The notes: generated by a model not told the origin, from the sequence alone. Positions 16,180 to 24,744 are shown, numbered from the stretch's first letter. The stretch is 42,156 nucleotides of DNA from Parachlamydiales bacterium (GCA_947474635.1 CANJJB010000010.1:1-42156); one strand, 5' to 3'. Program-made: numbers and translations.

Positions 16180-17623
16180 TATTAACTACGAAAACTGGCA
16201 GCCCGTCATCGGTCTTGAGATCCACGTCCAGCTAAATACAAAAACAAAGCTGTTCGGAGAAGAAAAGTACTTATTTGGCAGTGAGCCTAACACTGACATC
16301 GGCGTTGTCTGTACAGGGCAACCAGGCGCGCTACCTGTTCTCAACAAAGAAGCTGTCCATAAAGCCGTCCAATTTGGCTTAGCTATCCACGCAAACATTG
16401 CGCCCGTATCCAAATTTGATCGTAAATCCTACTTTTATCCTGACAACCCCAAAAACTTTCAGATCACACAATTCGATCAGCCTATTATCACAGGCGGCGT
16501 CATCACCTGTGAAGTAGAAGAGCAGATCAAACACTTCAAAGTCAATAGAGCCCACATCGAAGAAGACTCCGGCATGCTCAAGCACTTCACCAACTTTTCT
16601 GGCATCGACTATAACAGAGCAGGTGTTGCTCTTCTTGAAATCGTCTCAGAGCCCTGCCTCCACTCTCCCAAGGACGCTGTTAGCTATGCAACATCCATCA
16701 AAGCCATCATGGAATACATCGACGCCTCTGACTGTAACATGGATGAAGGTTCTTTACGTATTGACGTGAACATCTCTGTCAGACACAAAGATGAAAAGGA
16801 ATTGCGCAACAAAGTTGAAATCAAAAACATGAACTCCTTCTCTTATATGGCTATTGCCATAGAAGAAGAGATCCGCCGCCAAATCAAGTTCTACACTTCT
16901 TTCCCCCATGACAAAATAGAAAAGGGCACCTACCGCTTCGACCCCGACAAAAAAGCCCTCGTGCTTATGCGCATCAAAGAAAATGCAGAAGATTACGGCT
17001 ACATCCCCGAACCTGACATACCCCCTATTATCCTCACTCCCGCCTACATCAATGAAGTCAAAGCTCTGCTTCCCGAACTTCCCTATGCGCGCTACAAAAG
17101 ATATCTCTCTGAGCTCAAGCTCCCCGTTCAGTTTGCAGAAGTACTAGTTGGTAGCAAAAAGCTCTCTGACTATTTTGAGCAAGCACTAGCTATAACGCCG
17201 AATGCCCGCTCACTTGCCAACTGGATCACCGTTGAATTTGCCGGCAGACTCAAAGAAAGTGGCAAAATGCTCTGGGACCTACCCATACCTTTTGCTCACA
17301 TCGCAGAGCTCGTCTCCCTCATCGACCAGGGCACCATCAACGGGAAAATTGCCAAAAGCGTAGCAGATGACATGGTCCTCTCCCCTAGCAAATCCCCTTC
17401 CGATATTGTCAAAGCCAACCCCGATTACCAACCCGTTAATGACACCAAAGAAATCGAAGCCCTCATCGATCAAGTCCTTGCCGAAAATACCCAATCCATC
17501 ACCGACTTCAAAGCTGGCAAAACAAAAGCCTTTGCCTTCCTCGTAGGACAAGTCATGAAGCTCTGCAAAGGAAAAGCCTCACCCACTCTCGTGAATGACA
17601 TCCTAAATAAGAAGTTGTTATGA
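16172..17623 (+). CDS. gatB: Asp-tRNA(Asn)/Glu-tRNA(Gln) amidotransferase subunit B
   Basis: 483 aa. The protein begins WQPVIGLEIHVQLNTKTKLF, the GatB signature. It continues with DRKSYFYPDNPKNFQITQFDQPI, HIEEDSGML, DYNRAGVALLEIVSEP, SDCNMDEGSLRIDVNISVR and KVEIKNMNSF, then YGYIPEPDIPP and a C-terminal YqeY-like helical domain ending PTLVNDILNKKL. It binds the mischarged tRNA, phosphorylates the acyl carboxylate with ATP and transfers ammonia from GatA. The frame is open 76 codons further upstream inside gatA, but the true start is ATG 16172, fixed by the family N-terminus. The final six bases overlap the convergent gene at 17618. Confidence 0.96.
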   Translation: MTDINYENWQPVIGLEIHVQLNTKTKLFGEEKYLFGSEPNTDIGVVCTGQPGALPVLNKEAVHKAVQFGLAIHANIAPVSKFDRKSYFYPDNPKNFQITQFDQPIITGGVITCEVEEQIKHFKVNRAHIEEDSGMLKHFTNFSGIDYNRAGVALLEIVSEPCLHSPKDAVSYATSIKAIMEYIDASDCNMDEGSLRIDVNISVRHKDEKELRNKVEIKNMNSFSYMAIAIEEEIRRQIKFYTSFPHDKIEKGTYRFDPDKKALVLMRIKENAEDYGYIPEPDIPPIILTPAYINEVKALLPELPYARYKRYLSELKLPVQFAEVLVGSKKLSDYFEQALAITPNARSLANWITVEFAGRLKESGKMLWDLPIPFAHIAELVSLIDQGTINGKIAKSVADDMVLSPSKSPSDIVKANPDYQPVNDTKEIEALIDQVLAENTQSITDFKAGKTKAFAFLVGQVMKLCKGKASPTLVNDILNKKLL

Positions 17624-18361
17624 GAGTGGTGCTTGGAGAAAATATTGCTCTGCTTGTTTAAATAGGAGCTTGACACCTTCTACCCCTGTGTATGCAAGGC
17701 CAGTACATGCCAATCCAGCAATCACGTCGGCAACTGAATGATGATTGGCTGCTGTGTTAAACATCCAGATTCCATCTGTTATCGCTACTATAGCATGAAA
17801 GATCGTAAATATCTTCTTTTGGAAAGGTGTGCCCGTTTCTCTAAGCCCTTGGAGACCTTCCATAACATATACATTTTGAGCCATTTGATGAATTACATGC
17901 CCCGAAACACTAAGCACACTAAAAATATTACGATTAGAGTGATCAAATACATATTCTCTTACAGCAAAGCCCCAATGAGACACAAGCATAGAACACATAG
18001 CAGGCAAGATGATATCTTTGGATAGATGTCTCCATCCGCGGCTATCGGCCTCTTGTGGATTTAATATATTCCAAACAGCACATGCAAATAGAGGAACTAA
18101 ATAGATACATGGCAAAACTGGATTGATTAGTTGTAACGAAGCACCGTGAATTGCTTGTTGTAATTGACCTTCCCGGAAATTATTGATCCTAATCAAGCCA
18201 GTAAAACCTCCCAATAGATTCTGTTCACCTATATAATAGCCATGTCTTTTTCCAAAGATTGACCCTGTATGAATGAAAGTACTGACACCGCCAAGAGTAA
18301 GCCCTATTAAAGAGCCTGCTGCAACCCAGGCATTTTCTTTTATTGTAGAACAAATACTCAC
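17618..18361 (-). CDS. Polytopic membrane protein, PAP2-like
   Basis: 247 aa with several hydrophobic helices (AWVAAGSLIGLTLGGVSTF, LPCIYLVPLFACAVW, IFTIFHAIVAITDGIWMF, VADVIAGLACTGLAY). Two fragments recall the PAP2 phosphatase superfamily: SGH at 153-155 and HHSVADVIAG at 207-216, where HxxxD matches the third PAP2 motif. The arginine expected in that motif is absent, and the first motif is unclear, so enzymatic activity is doubtful and the assignment is tentative. If correct it would act on lipid phosphates at the membrane. The start is a GTG at 18361 with GAGG upstream. It converges on gatB with a six-base overlap of coding ends. Confidence 0.6.
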   Translation of the reverse strand: MSICSTIKENAWVAAGSLIGLTLGGVSTFIHTGSIFGKRHGYYIGEQNLLGGFTGLIRINNFREGQLQQAIHGASLQLINPVLPCIYLVPLFACAVWNILNPQEADSRGWRHLSKDIILPAMCSMLVSHWGFAVREYVFDHSNRNIFSVLSVSGHVIHQMAQNVYVMEGLQGLRETGTPFQKKIFTIFHAIVAITDGIWMFNTAANHHSVADVIAGLACTGLAYTGVEGVKLLFKQAEQYFLQAPLS

Positions 18362-18704
18362 AAAAACCTCATTAACTGTATAATTAATAGTGGTTTAATT
18401 ATACATTGTTTATTTTTTAATAACAAGGCATAGATTCCCGTTTAGCAAAAAAATTATTGATGTGAATGGAGAGTGTTATCACCATAATTACTAAAGACTT
18501 AGATAAATTGAACCACCCCCTAATATGCAGACCTTGTTTAGAAAACACAAGCTGCCTCTTGCTCAAAAAAAACTCGATGGCAGCCTATATTTAGCCATCC
18601 AAAATCTCTCTCAATTCGAACCTCATTTTTCTAAAGGAAAAAGGCTCTTGCAAAAACCACTCCCCTTTTTTTTGCCTGTGCAAAGCTCCTAAAAGACATC
18701 TGAG

Positions 18705-18740
18705 ACCATCTTAAAATGGTCGCAACTATTTTAAGATGGT
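18705..18740. repeat. Perfect 13-bp inverted repeat
   Basis: ACCATCTTAAAAT (18705-18717) and its exact reverse complement ATTTTAAGATGGT (18728-18740), separated by ten bases. There is no T-run after either arm, so it is not a typical intrinsic terminator. A binding site for a dimeric regulator or an RNA hairpin is possible. Confidence 0.8.
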
Positions 18741-18828
18741 GGCATGGTTTGGTCGGAAGAAATAGCTAACACTCTATCATTCAGCCAGTTACATTTTATT
18801 TACCCCCATTCCTATTTTCTCCAAATTC

Positions 18829-18917
18829 TCCGCAAAACATGCAAAATGTCGATTTTGCGTAAAAATTAACCCCCTCTAAATTTTACGCAAAATCGACAAA
18901 ATGTTGATTTTGCGGAA
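18829..18917. repeat. Cluster of alternating inverted repeats (TTTTGCG units) upstream of ATPase gene
   Basis: The core is a near-perfect stem: TGTCGATTTTGCGTAAAAATT (18847-18867) against its inverse at 18879-18898 with one base of difference, around an 11-base loop. It is flanked by an outer pair: TCCGCAAAA at 18829 and TTTTGCGGA at 18909. The unit thus occurs four times in alternating orientation, ending 38 bases before the ATPase start. It is a plausible operator or structured leader. Confidence 0.8.
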
Positions 18918-18955
18918 ATATCCTGCTACACTGACTAACAAATATGAGGCAAGCA

Positions 18956-20389
18956 ATGACAACTCGATTTATTGGAAGAAAAAAAGAGATTGAAGGGCTG
19001 CAGCACTTAACAAAAAAAAAGAATGCTAGCCTAGTGATCGTTAAAGGAAGACGGCGAATTGGGAAAACGCGACTTGCTGAACAATTTGCAGAGCAATTTG
19101 ATACGCACTATGTTTTTGCGGGTCTCGCTCCCAGCCTTGTTACTACACCTCAAGATCAAAGAGCAGAGTTTCTACGCCAGATGAAAAGACAAGGAATTCG
19201 TAGTCTTGGGGATAGTGACTGGGGAGATCTATTCGACGATGTCGCAGAGGTTTGCAAAAAAGGAAAAATCCTGGTGCTGCTAGATGAAATTTCTTGGATG
19301 GGTGATGGTGATACAACATTTTTAGCCAAATTAAAAAACTCTTGGGACCTGAAATTTAAAAAAAACCCTCACCTTGTATTGATCATCTCTGGGTCCAATT
19401 CTGCATGGATTGAACATAACCTTCTCAATGACACCGGTTTTGTAGGTAGAGTATCATACAGGCTAACACTAGAAGAGCTCTCCTTAAGCGAGAGTAATAA
19501 ATTTTGGGGCAAATATGCAGGCAATGTCTCTGCTTTTGAAAAACTTAAAGTTCTTTCCGTCATGGGAGGAGTTCCAAGATACCTTGAAGAAATCATGCCG
19601 GAGGAGTCTGCAGAAGACAATATCCATCGCTTATGTTTTACAAAAGAAAGGCTTTTGTTCCATGAATTTGAAGATATCTTTTCAGACTCTCTTTCCACAA
19701 AAAGCAACTATTACAAACTCATCATCAAGGTTCTAGCACAAAAAACAGCAACTCTTGGAAGCATTGCAAAAGCTGTCGGAAAAGACCGCTCTGATGGAGC
19801 CATCGGAAAATATGTGGAAGACCTTTGCAGCGTTGGATTTGTTACGCGCGATTATACGTGGGATCTGGAAAGTGGGAAGGAATCAAAAATTAGCCTCTTC
19901 AGACTCAGTGATAACTATATCCGGTTCTACTTGAAGTTTATCGAGCCCAATGCGGAAAAAATTTTAGGAGATACCATGCGAGGGCTCCCTCCTGGCTGGG
20001 ACTCTATTATGGGATTGCAATTTGAAAATCTTATCTTAAGCAAAAATAACCGCCTCAAAATCTATGAAATTTTAGGGATTCCCCTTGAAAGCATCGTTCA
20101 TGCCAATCCCTTTTTTCAAACTCAAACCGCTAGAAGACAAAAATGTCAAATTGACTTCCTCATCCAGACTAAAGAAGGAAGCCTCTATGTCTGTGAAATC
20201 AAATTCAAAAAAGATGAGCTTGATAGTAAGGTAATTGCCGAAGTCAAAGAAAAAATCAAATGCATCAAAAGGAAAAAATACATGTCTTGCAGGCCTGTGC
20301 TTATCCATGTGAATGGAGTCAGCGAGTCTGTTAAAAAAAGCGACTATTTTGTGAAGATCATCGATTTTGGCGCGCTCGTGCTTGAGTGA
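18956..20389 (+). CDS. AAA+ ATPase with C-terminal PD-(D/E)XK domain (archaeal-type ATPase, DUF234-like)
   Basis: 477 aa. The N-terminus FIGRKKEIEGL precedes a Walker A motif GRRRIGKT (31-38) and Walker B VLLDEISWM (D110, E111); GSNSAWIEHNLL is sensor-like. A winged-helix middle part follows (TATLGSIAKAVGKDRSDGAIGKYVEDLCSVGFV). The C-terminal domain has the nuclease-type arrangement QIDFLI...LYVCEIKF (D400, E414, K416). This family is found sporadically in bacteria and archaea, often with signs of horizontal transfer; its role is not firmly known (DNA processing or toxin-like activity is suggested). ATG 18956 is preferred over ATG 18944 because GAGG lies a few bases upstream. It stands alone between an inverted-repeat cluster and a convergent terminator. 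Confidence 0.88.
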   Translation: MTTRFIGRKKEIEGLQHLTKKKNASLVIVKGRRRIGKTRLAEQFAEQFDTHYVFAGLAPSLVTTPQDQRAEFLRQMKRQGIRSLGDSDWGDLFDDVAEVCKKGKILVLLDEISWMGDGDTTFLAKLKNSWDLKFKKNPHLVLIISGSNSAWIEHNLLNDTGFVGRVSYRLTLEELSLSESNKFWGKYAGNVSAFEKLKVLSVMGGVPRYLEEIMPEESAEDNIHRLCFTKERLLFHEFEDIFSDSLSTKSNYYKLIIKVLAQKTATLGSIAKAVGKDRSDGAIGKYVEDLCSVGFVTRDYTWDLESGKESKISLFRLSDNYIRFYLKFIEPNAEKILGDTMRGLPPGWDSIMGLQFENLILSKNNRLKIYEILGIPLESIVHANPFFQTQTARRQKCQIDFLIQTKEGSLYVCEIKFKKDELDSKVIAEVKEKIKCIKRKKYMSCRPVLIHVNGVSESVKKSDYFVKIIDFGALVLE

Positions 20390-20412
20390 AGTGCAGATCT
20401 AAAAAACCAAAG

Positions 20413-20449
20413 CAAAAAAAAGAGGAGCTTTCCGAAAAAAGCCCCTCTT
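20413..20449 (-). terminator. Intrinsic terminator of the first two-helix membrane protein gene
   Basis: Stem AAGAGGAGCTTT (20420-20431) pairs with AAAGCCCCTCTT (20438-20449) with one mismatch. On the minus strand the hairpin is followed by a run of Ts. It lies 24 bases after the stop at 20474, and is almost the same sequence as the terminator at 21384-21417. Confidence 0.85.
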
Positions 20450-20473
20450 AGGTTAAACAAAAAAGCAATTTGA

Positions 20474-21175
20474 CTATTTTGCTTGTCCTTGTACCCAGTT
20501 TATCAGTTCCCAATTCGTGTATGGTCTAGAACTACTAAGGGAAGCATGATTAAAAAAGTGGTTTTTATAGTAAACCATATCCAGGCACTGCTCAGCGGTA
20601 TATTCCAATTTAGAAGATACTCGTGCCACTTGGTAAGTTGATGCCATTAAGCAAACTGTACCTAGCGCTGTACAGGCTACCCCTACTCCCATCACTTTAC
20701 TAGCATGTGCTATCATAAAGCCCTTGAGTTGTTCAGCTCTTGTTTCAACGCTCTGATTGCTTTCTTTTGGCGTCTGGATACTTGAATTTTTGTAGTAAAA
20801 AGCAGCAGCTGAAAGAGCAGTGCCTAATACAACTAAACTAATTCCAATCACATTTTTTAAAATAGCTAATCTGCATCCACGTTTTGCAGAACCTATGTAA
20901 CTAGCTGCATTGGTGAGTATAGTGAAAGCATCAAACCCTTTTCTAAGGCCCATTTTGATGTCATCCATGTTGGCATCTTTCATGCCAATTTTTACATGCA
21001 GATCATTACAATAGCCGACTAGACCATCTAATGTTTTTTTTCCTAGATCAACAATCGTGTTTACTGCAGATGCAGGGAGTGCTTTGCTAACTGCGCCAAG
21101 ATTGTCATATACATAAAACATAGTCTGATCAATGATTTCATTAGATTGATTTACAAAATTACTTGCCATACACAT
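20474..21175 (-). CDS. Two-helix membrane protein of unknown function (tandem copy 1)
   Basis: 233 aa, paralogous to the protein at 21441-22097. Layout: a soluble N-terminal region with PASAVNTIVDLGKKTLDGLVGYCND, a hydrophobic segment NVIGISLVVLGTALSAAAFYY (~residues 107-127), a polar stretch of ~35 residues with EQLKGFMIAHASK, a second hydrophobic segment VMGVGVACTALGTVCLMAST, then a soluble tail. There is no cleavable signal peptide. Paired hydrophobic segments recall chlamydial inclusion-membrane proteins, but the gap between helices is longer than in classic Inc proteins, so this is speculation. The ATG at 21175 has AAGAGGTG upstream. The gene ends at its own terminator. Confidence 0.72.
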   Translation of the reverse strand: MCMASNFVNQSNEIIDQTMFYVYDNLGAVSKALPASAVNTIVDLGKKTLDGLVGYCNDLHVKIGMKDANMDDIKMGLRKGFDAFTILTNAASYIGSAKRGCRLAILKNVIGISLVVLGTALSAAAFYYKNSSIQTPKESNQSVETRAEQLKGFMIAHASKVMGVGVACTALGTVCLMASTYQVARVSSKLEYTAEQCLDMVYYKNHFFNHASLSSSRPYTNWELINWVQGQAK

Positions 21176-21313
21176 TATAACACCTCTTTTTTATTATATT
21201 TAATAATCGAGCATAATAATATTATTACAATAAATACTAAAAGTCAATTGAAAAACAATATTTGCAAAAAATCATTATATCGTTAATTGCAAAAAAACAG
21301 CACTAAGACAAGC

Positions 21314-21374
21314 AGATATTTTAATTTTACCGACCATATATAAAGATGTTTTTAATAAAAAAGCTAGTAAAGAT
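21314..21374. repeat. Duplicated upstream element (copy A)
   Basis: About 60 bases, similar to 22189-22252: both contain ATATATAAAGAT, then TTTT, then AAAAAGCT(A/G)GTAAAGAT. It marks one edge of the tandem duplication of the two-helix genes and lies ~140 bases upstream of copy 1. Confidence 0.65.
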
Positions 21375-21383
21375 TTTGCAATG

Positions 21384-21417
21384 AAAAAAGAGGAGCTTTC
21401 CGAAAAAAGCTCCTCTA
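21384..21417 (-). terminator. Intrinsic terminator of the second two-helix membrane protein gene
   Basis: AGAGGAGCTTT (21389-21399) pairs perfectly with AAAGCTCCTCT (21406-21416), followed on the minus strand by a T-run (21384-21388). It sits just after the stop at 21441 and is nearly the same as the terminator of the neighbouring paralogue, so it was duplicated with the gene. Confidence 0.88.
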
Positions 21418-21440
21418 AGATTAAACAAGAAAGCAATGTC

Positions 21441-22097
21441 TTATAATGCGCTGCTTACTAATACGTTAAGACCTTTTGCTGCTTCTAGAATCCTGTCAGG
21501 ATCGGCATTCACTGTCTTTACCAATAGATCTCTGATAACATCAAGTTTGTCACAAGCGCGTGATGCTTTGAGATGTGCCTGTATTATGAAAACAGAGCCT
21601 ATGCTCGTCAACGCTAAACCCGTTCCCATGAGTTTTGCCTGATGTTTTTTCATAAAGCCATTAAACGAATTAGCTATTTGATTGAATTGTTCAAATCTTG
21701 TCTTATAATTTTTTGGGGTTTGGTTTTGGTAGTAGTAAGCTATCAGTGAAAGCACTAGTCCACTAACCACAAAACAAGCGCCAATTTTAGTTTTATCAAC
21801 CAGGCGATAGATACGAGCACCCAACTTGTTAGCCTGCATTTCTAGTGAGTTAAGCATACCATAATTCTGAAGAATCTCTCTATACACTGTTTCTTGCACA
21901 CGGTTGCTATACCAAACTGCACTTTCTAATGTTAGTTTTCCTAGACTAACAATCATACCTACCGCAGACTCAGGTATAAATTTCTCTATAATCCCGAACA
22001 TGTTTACTGCATTCTGGGCCACGATCTCCTGGGATTTCCCTACAAAAAAATCTACCGCACTATCATTGTATAATTTAGCTTCTATTATCCAACTCAT
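21441..22097 (-). CDS. Two-helix membrane protein of unknown function (tandem copy 2)
   Basis: 218 aa, paralogue of the protein at 20474-21175. The equivalent order is IPESAVGMIVSLGKLTLESAVWYSNRV (compare PASAVNTIVDLGKKTLDGLVGYCND), hydrophobic helix IGACFVVSGLVLSLIAYYY, polar linker with FNGFMKKHQAK, helix LMGTGLALTSIGSVFIIQ, and a tail LLVKTVNADPDRILEAAKGL. It is unlike any family I recognise. The start is ATG 22097: AAGAGGT lies upstream and the leader (22106-22126) is identical over 21 bases to the leader of copy 1 (21183-21203). An in-frame start at 22139 would run through that leader and is rejected. It is divergent from the efflux operon. Confidence 0.72.
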   Translation of the reverse strand: MSWIIEAKLYNDSAVDFFVGKSQEIVAQNAVNMFGIIEKFIPESAVGMIVSLGKLTLESAVWYSNRVQETVYREILQNYGMLNSLEMQANKLGARIYRLVDKTKIGACFVVSGLVLSLIAYYYQNQTPKNYKTRFEQFNQIANSFNGFMKKHQAKLMGTGLALTSIGSVFIIQAHLKASRACDKLDVIRDLLVKTVNADPDRILEAAKGLNVLVSSAL

Positions 22098-22188
22098 TAT
22101 AAAAACCTCTTTTTTATTATATTTAACTACTAAACTCATATAGTTTATATCATATAAATGTTAAAAATCAATTCAATTATTGAGGTAA

Positions 22189-22252
22189 AGATATTTTTAT
22201 TTTGACAGCCCTAAATATATAAAGATATTTTGACTAAAAAGCTGGTAAAGAT
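22189..22252. repeat. Duplicated upstream element (copy B)
   Basis: Counterpart of 21314-21374 (shared ATATATAAAGAT...AAAAAGCTGGTAAAGAT). It lies immediately before the TolC-like gene, so the tandem duplication has placed or retained this element in the efflux operon's promoter region. Confidence 0.65.
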
Positions 22253-22264
22253 ATAGTGCGTTTT

Positions 22265-23677
22265 ATGAGACGTGCAATCTTTCTTCTCCCGCTTTTTCTC
22301 TTATCCTGCTTTTCTAATAGAGCAGCTCTAAGTCCCTATTCTTACGCGCCTCAGAAGCAGAATAAGTTTTGGAAGCCAGGCGGCAAAGACAAAGAAAAGA
22401 TCGAGGGGCTAGAGGAGGATACGGGACCTCTAACACTTGCAGAAATCGTTGATATCTCTCTTAGAAATAACCCTGAAACAAGAGTCACTTGGGCAGATGC
22501 AAGGGTTGCAGCAGCCCAATATGGACAATCACAAAGCTCTGACTTTCCGACATTAACAAGTACGTATGCCTGGTCAAGATTTAGAAACGTTTTAACAGCA
22601 GCAGATGGTTATGGCGGAAGTGTGGCAGAGCCTTATTTCTTCAGCCAGTGGGGGCCCCAATTGCAGCTCTCTTATACTCTACTTGATTTTGGACAGGGAA
22701 AAGCAACAGCCAACACCGCAAAAGAGCTTCTCTATAATGCGGGCTATATCCACAACCGCAAGATACAGACAGTCATTCAGCAAGTCACAGCAGATTATTA
22801 TAGCTACATCTACCAGCAAGAACTTTTAAAGGCTAACCAGCAAGATTTGATTACAGCAGAGACAACTTATGAAGCTGCTAAAGTAAGCTTTGATGTGGGC
22901 ATTAAAAACCTCTCTGATCTTTTGCAAGCAAAGACAAAGCTGCTCCAATCCCAGATCCAGCTTGTAGCGCAAAATCAAGTGCTTGTGGTCTCACTTGCTA
23001 CTCTGCTCACTGACATGGGACTGAAAGCCAATCAAAAGATTCCGATTCGCAGTATGCCTGAAGTGCCCCCTATTAAAGAGATGCTAGCTAGTGCAGATGA
23101 TCTATTAAATGTCGCTTTAGAAAAGCGCGCAGATTTACTTGCTGCAGAAGCAAGGCTACAATCAGAGGAATACAATATTGTAGCTGTCCGGCAACAGTTT
23201 TTCCCCACAGTTACCTATAACCTTAACTTTGGAGAAACCTCCTACTCACTCATCGGAAGTGACCGGTATGACTTTACAACAACATTTTCTTTGAACTTTC
23301 CTATCTTTTCAGGATTTTCAACGCTTAACTCGCTTAAGGTAGCGCAAGCAAAAAAAGAAAAAGCAGAAGCAGAGGTTGCTCTAACGCAGCTCCAAATTGT
23401 CAAAGATGTCACAACATCACATAGTGCTGTACAACAAGCCTTTGAAACCCTCAAGTTTTCCTCTGAGCTTCTGCAAGTAGCAGAAGAGCAGTACGAAGTA
23501 GCTATTGCTCTTTATAAGGCAGGAACAGGCAATATTCTAGAAGTTGTCTCAGCGCAAAGCTCTCTTGCAAATGCAAGGGCCCAATGCGCAAACGCCAATA
23601 ATGAGTGGTTCACATCTCTCATTAATTTAAGTTATGCAGCAGGATCACTTGAGCCTCCGGAGGCTAAAACCTTATGA
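22265..23677 (+). CDS. TolC/NodT-family outer-membrane efflux lipoprotein
   Basis: 470 aa. A lipoprotein signal with lipobox (FLLSC, cysteine at residue ~15) indicates lipidation. Two outer-membrane efflux repeats follow (LTLAEIVDISLRNNPETRVTWADARVAAAQYGQSQS... and ...LNVALEKRADLLAAEARLQSEEYNIVAVRQQFFPTV), each with long alpha-helical hairpins typical of TolC-like trimers. It forms the exit duct of a tripartite pump. The ATG at 22265 (MRRAIFLLPLF) is preferred over GTG 22256. The stop overlaps the adaptor start (ATGA, 23674-23677). First gene of a three-gene RND operon. Confidence 0.9.
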   Translation: MRRAIFLLPLFLLSCFSNRAALSPYSYAPQKQNKFWKPGGKDKEKIEGLEEDTGPLTLAEIVDISLRNNPETRVTWADARVAAAQYGQSQSSDFPTLTSTYAWSRFRNVLTAADGYGGSVAEPYFFSQWGPQLQLSYTLLDFGQGKATANTAKELLYNAGYIHNRKIQTVIQQVTADYYSYIYQQELLKANQQDLITAETTYEAAKVSFDVGIKNLSDLLQAKTKLLQSQIQLVAQNQVLVVSLATLLTDMGLKANQKIPIRSMPEVPPIKEMLASADDLLNVALEKRADLLAAEARLQSEEYNIVAVRQQFFPTVTYNLNFGETSYSLIGSDRYDFTTTFSLNFPIFSGFSTLNSLKVAQAKKEKAEAEVALTQLQIVKDVTTSHSAVQQAFETLKFSSELLQVAEEQYEVAIALYKAGTGNILEVVSAQSSLANARAQCANANNEWFTSLINLSYAAGSLEPPEAKTL

Positions 23678-24744
23678 AATACATGTGCGCTCTTTTCTTA
23701 CTTTTCTCTGCGTGCTCTAAAGTGCAAAAGCCCCCTCCTGCTCCCCCTTATGTTACAATCGGAGAGGCCTCCTTCCAAGATGTTCCCTTTTACTTTGAAT
23801 ACGTAGGGCATGTTGAAGCCTATCAATCTGTTGAGATCAAAGCCCAAGTAGCAGGTCTTATGAACGGGCAATATTTCATAGAAGGAAAAGAGGTTAAAGC
23901 AGGCGATCTTCTTGTCACGATCGATGATCTCCCTTTTCAAGCTGCGCTCTCTAAAGCAGAAGCAGAGCTTGCTCAAAATATTGCCACTTTAAGGCAGGCA
24001 AGAGAGACCGTTGAAAGATACTCACTTTTAGTGAAAGAGAGTTATATCTCCCAACTTGACTACGATCAATACATCACGAATGTCTATACAACGGAATCAG
24101 CAATCAAGCAAAATTATGCAGATATTAAAACGGCCCAGATTAACTTAAATTATTGCACGATCACAGCACCGATATCAGGTGTGACAAGTAAGCTTCTCAT
24201 CAATGTCGGCAATTATATTCCAGTGGGAGGAGCAAGTCCTCTCATGACAATTAACCAAGTTAAACCGATCAAAGTGCAGTTCAACGCCCCTGAAAAAGAT
24301 CTTCCCCACATTACGCTTGCCCGCAGCAAGGAGCCTCTCAAAGTGATTGCCTACCTGCAAGGAGCGCCGATCGAGGGGCAGCTATCACTCATTGACAACC
24401 AGGTTAATACAGGCACAGGCATGATCCTTTTGGAAGCGGTATTTCCTAATGAAGATATGCACCTCTGGCCCGGAGAGTTTGTCGATGTGCGCATCATCTT
24501 AGAGATCAAGAAAAATGCGACAATGATTCCAGCACAAGCAGTACTGCTTGGACAAGATGGACCCTACATCTACGTACTCAATGAAAACCGTACAGCCGAA
24601 TTGCGTCCTGTTACGCCAGGGCTTAAAGAAGGCAGCATGGTGGTCATTGAGAAAGGCGTATCTCCTGGAGAAACAGTGATTGTAGAAGGACAGATCAACC
24701 TCTCCCCTGGCTCTGCCGTCACCATTAGAAATAATACATTATGA
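23674..24744 (+). CDS. RND efflux periplasmic adaptor (HlyD/MFP family) lipoprotein
   Basis: 356 aa. The signal peptide ends in a lipobox (LFSAC), so it is probably anchored in the membrane by lipid. The lipoyl/barrel-sandwich half-motifs YVGHVEAYQSVEIKAQVAGLM and YCTITAPISGVTSKLLINVGNYI flank the helical hairpin (residues ~95-150, with LSKAEAELAQNIATLRQARETVERY). The beta-barrel and membrane-proximal domains follow (PIKVQFNAPEKDL, NVNTGTGMILLEAVFPNEDMHLWPGEFVDVRI region). It bridges the permease and the TolC-like duct. Its ends overlap both neighbours by four bases. Confidence 0.92.
   Translation: MKYMCALFLLFSACSKVQKPPPAPPYVTIGEASFQDVPFYFEYVGHVEAYQSVEIKAQVAGLMNGQYFIEGKEVKAGDLLVTIDDLPFQAALSKAEAELAQNIATLRQARETVERYSLLVKESYISQLDYDQYITNVYTTESAIKQNYADIKTAQINLNYCTITAPISGVTSKLLINVGNYIPVGGASPLMTINQVKPIKVQFNAPEKDLPHITLARSKEPLKVIAYLQGAPIEGQLSLIDNQVNTGTGMILLEAVFPNEDMHLWPGEFVDVRIILEIKKNATMIPAQAVLLGQDGPYIYVLNENRTAELRPVTPGLKEGSMVVIEKGVSPGETVIVEGQINLSPGSAVTIRNNTL

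Larger units (their letters stand above)
18362..18955. other. 594-base intergenic region with two inverted-repeat systems
   Basis: It separates the divergent PAP2-like gene (minus) and the ATPase gene (plus). Contents: an AT-rich stretch (18380-18430) likely to hold the minus-strand promoter, a perfect 13-base inverted repeat at 18705-18740, and an alternating cluster of four TTTTGCG units at 18829-18917. A 55-codon open frame (18525-18692) has no ribosome-binding site or recognisable product. I see no tRNA or mobile-element gene. Confidence 0.7.

Noticed and set aside
18525-18692. 55-aa open frame on the plus strand upstream of the ATPase gene
   Set aside because: No ribosome-binding site, no recognisable motif, and it lies in a spacer dominated by inverted repeats. 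It cannot be supported as a gene.
22098-22139. Longer N-terminus for the second two-helix protein
   Set aside because: It would translate the conserved leader and its ribosome-binding site; ATG 22097 matches the start of the paralogue.
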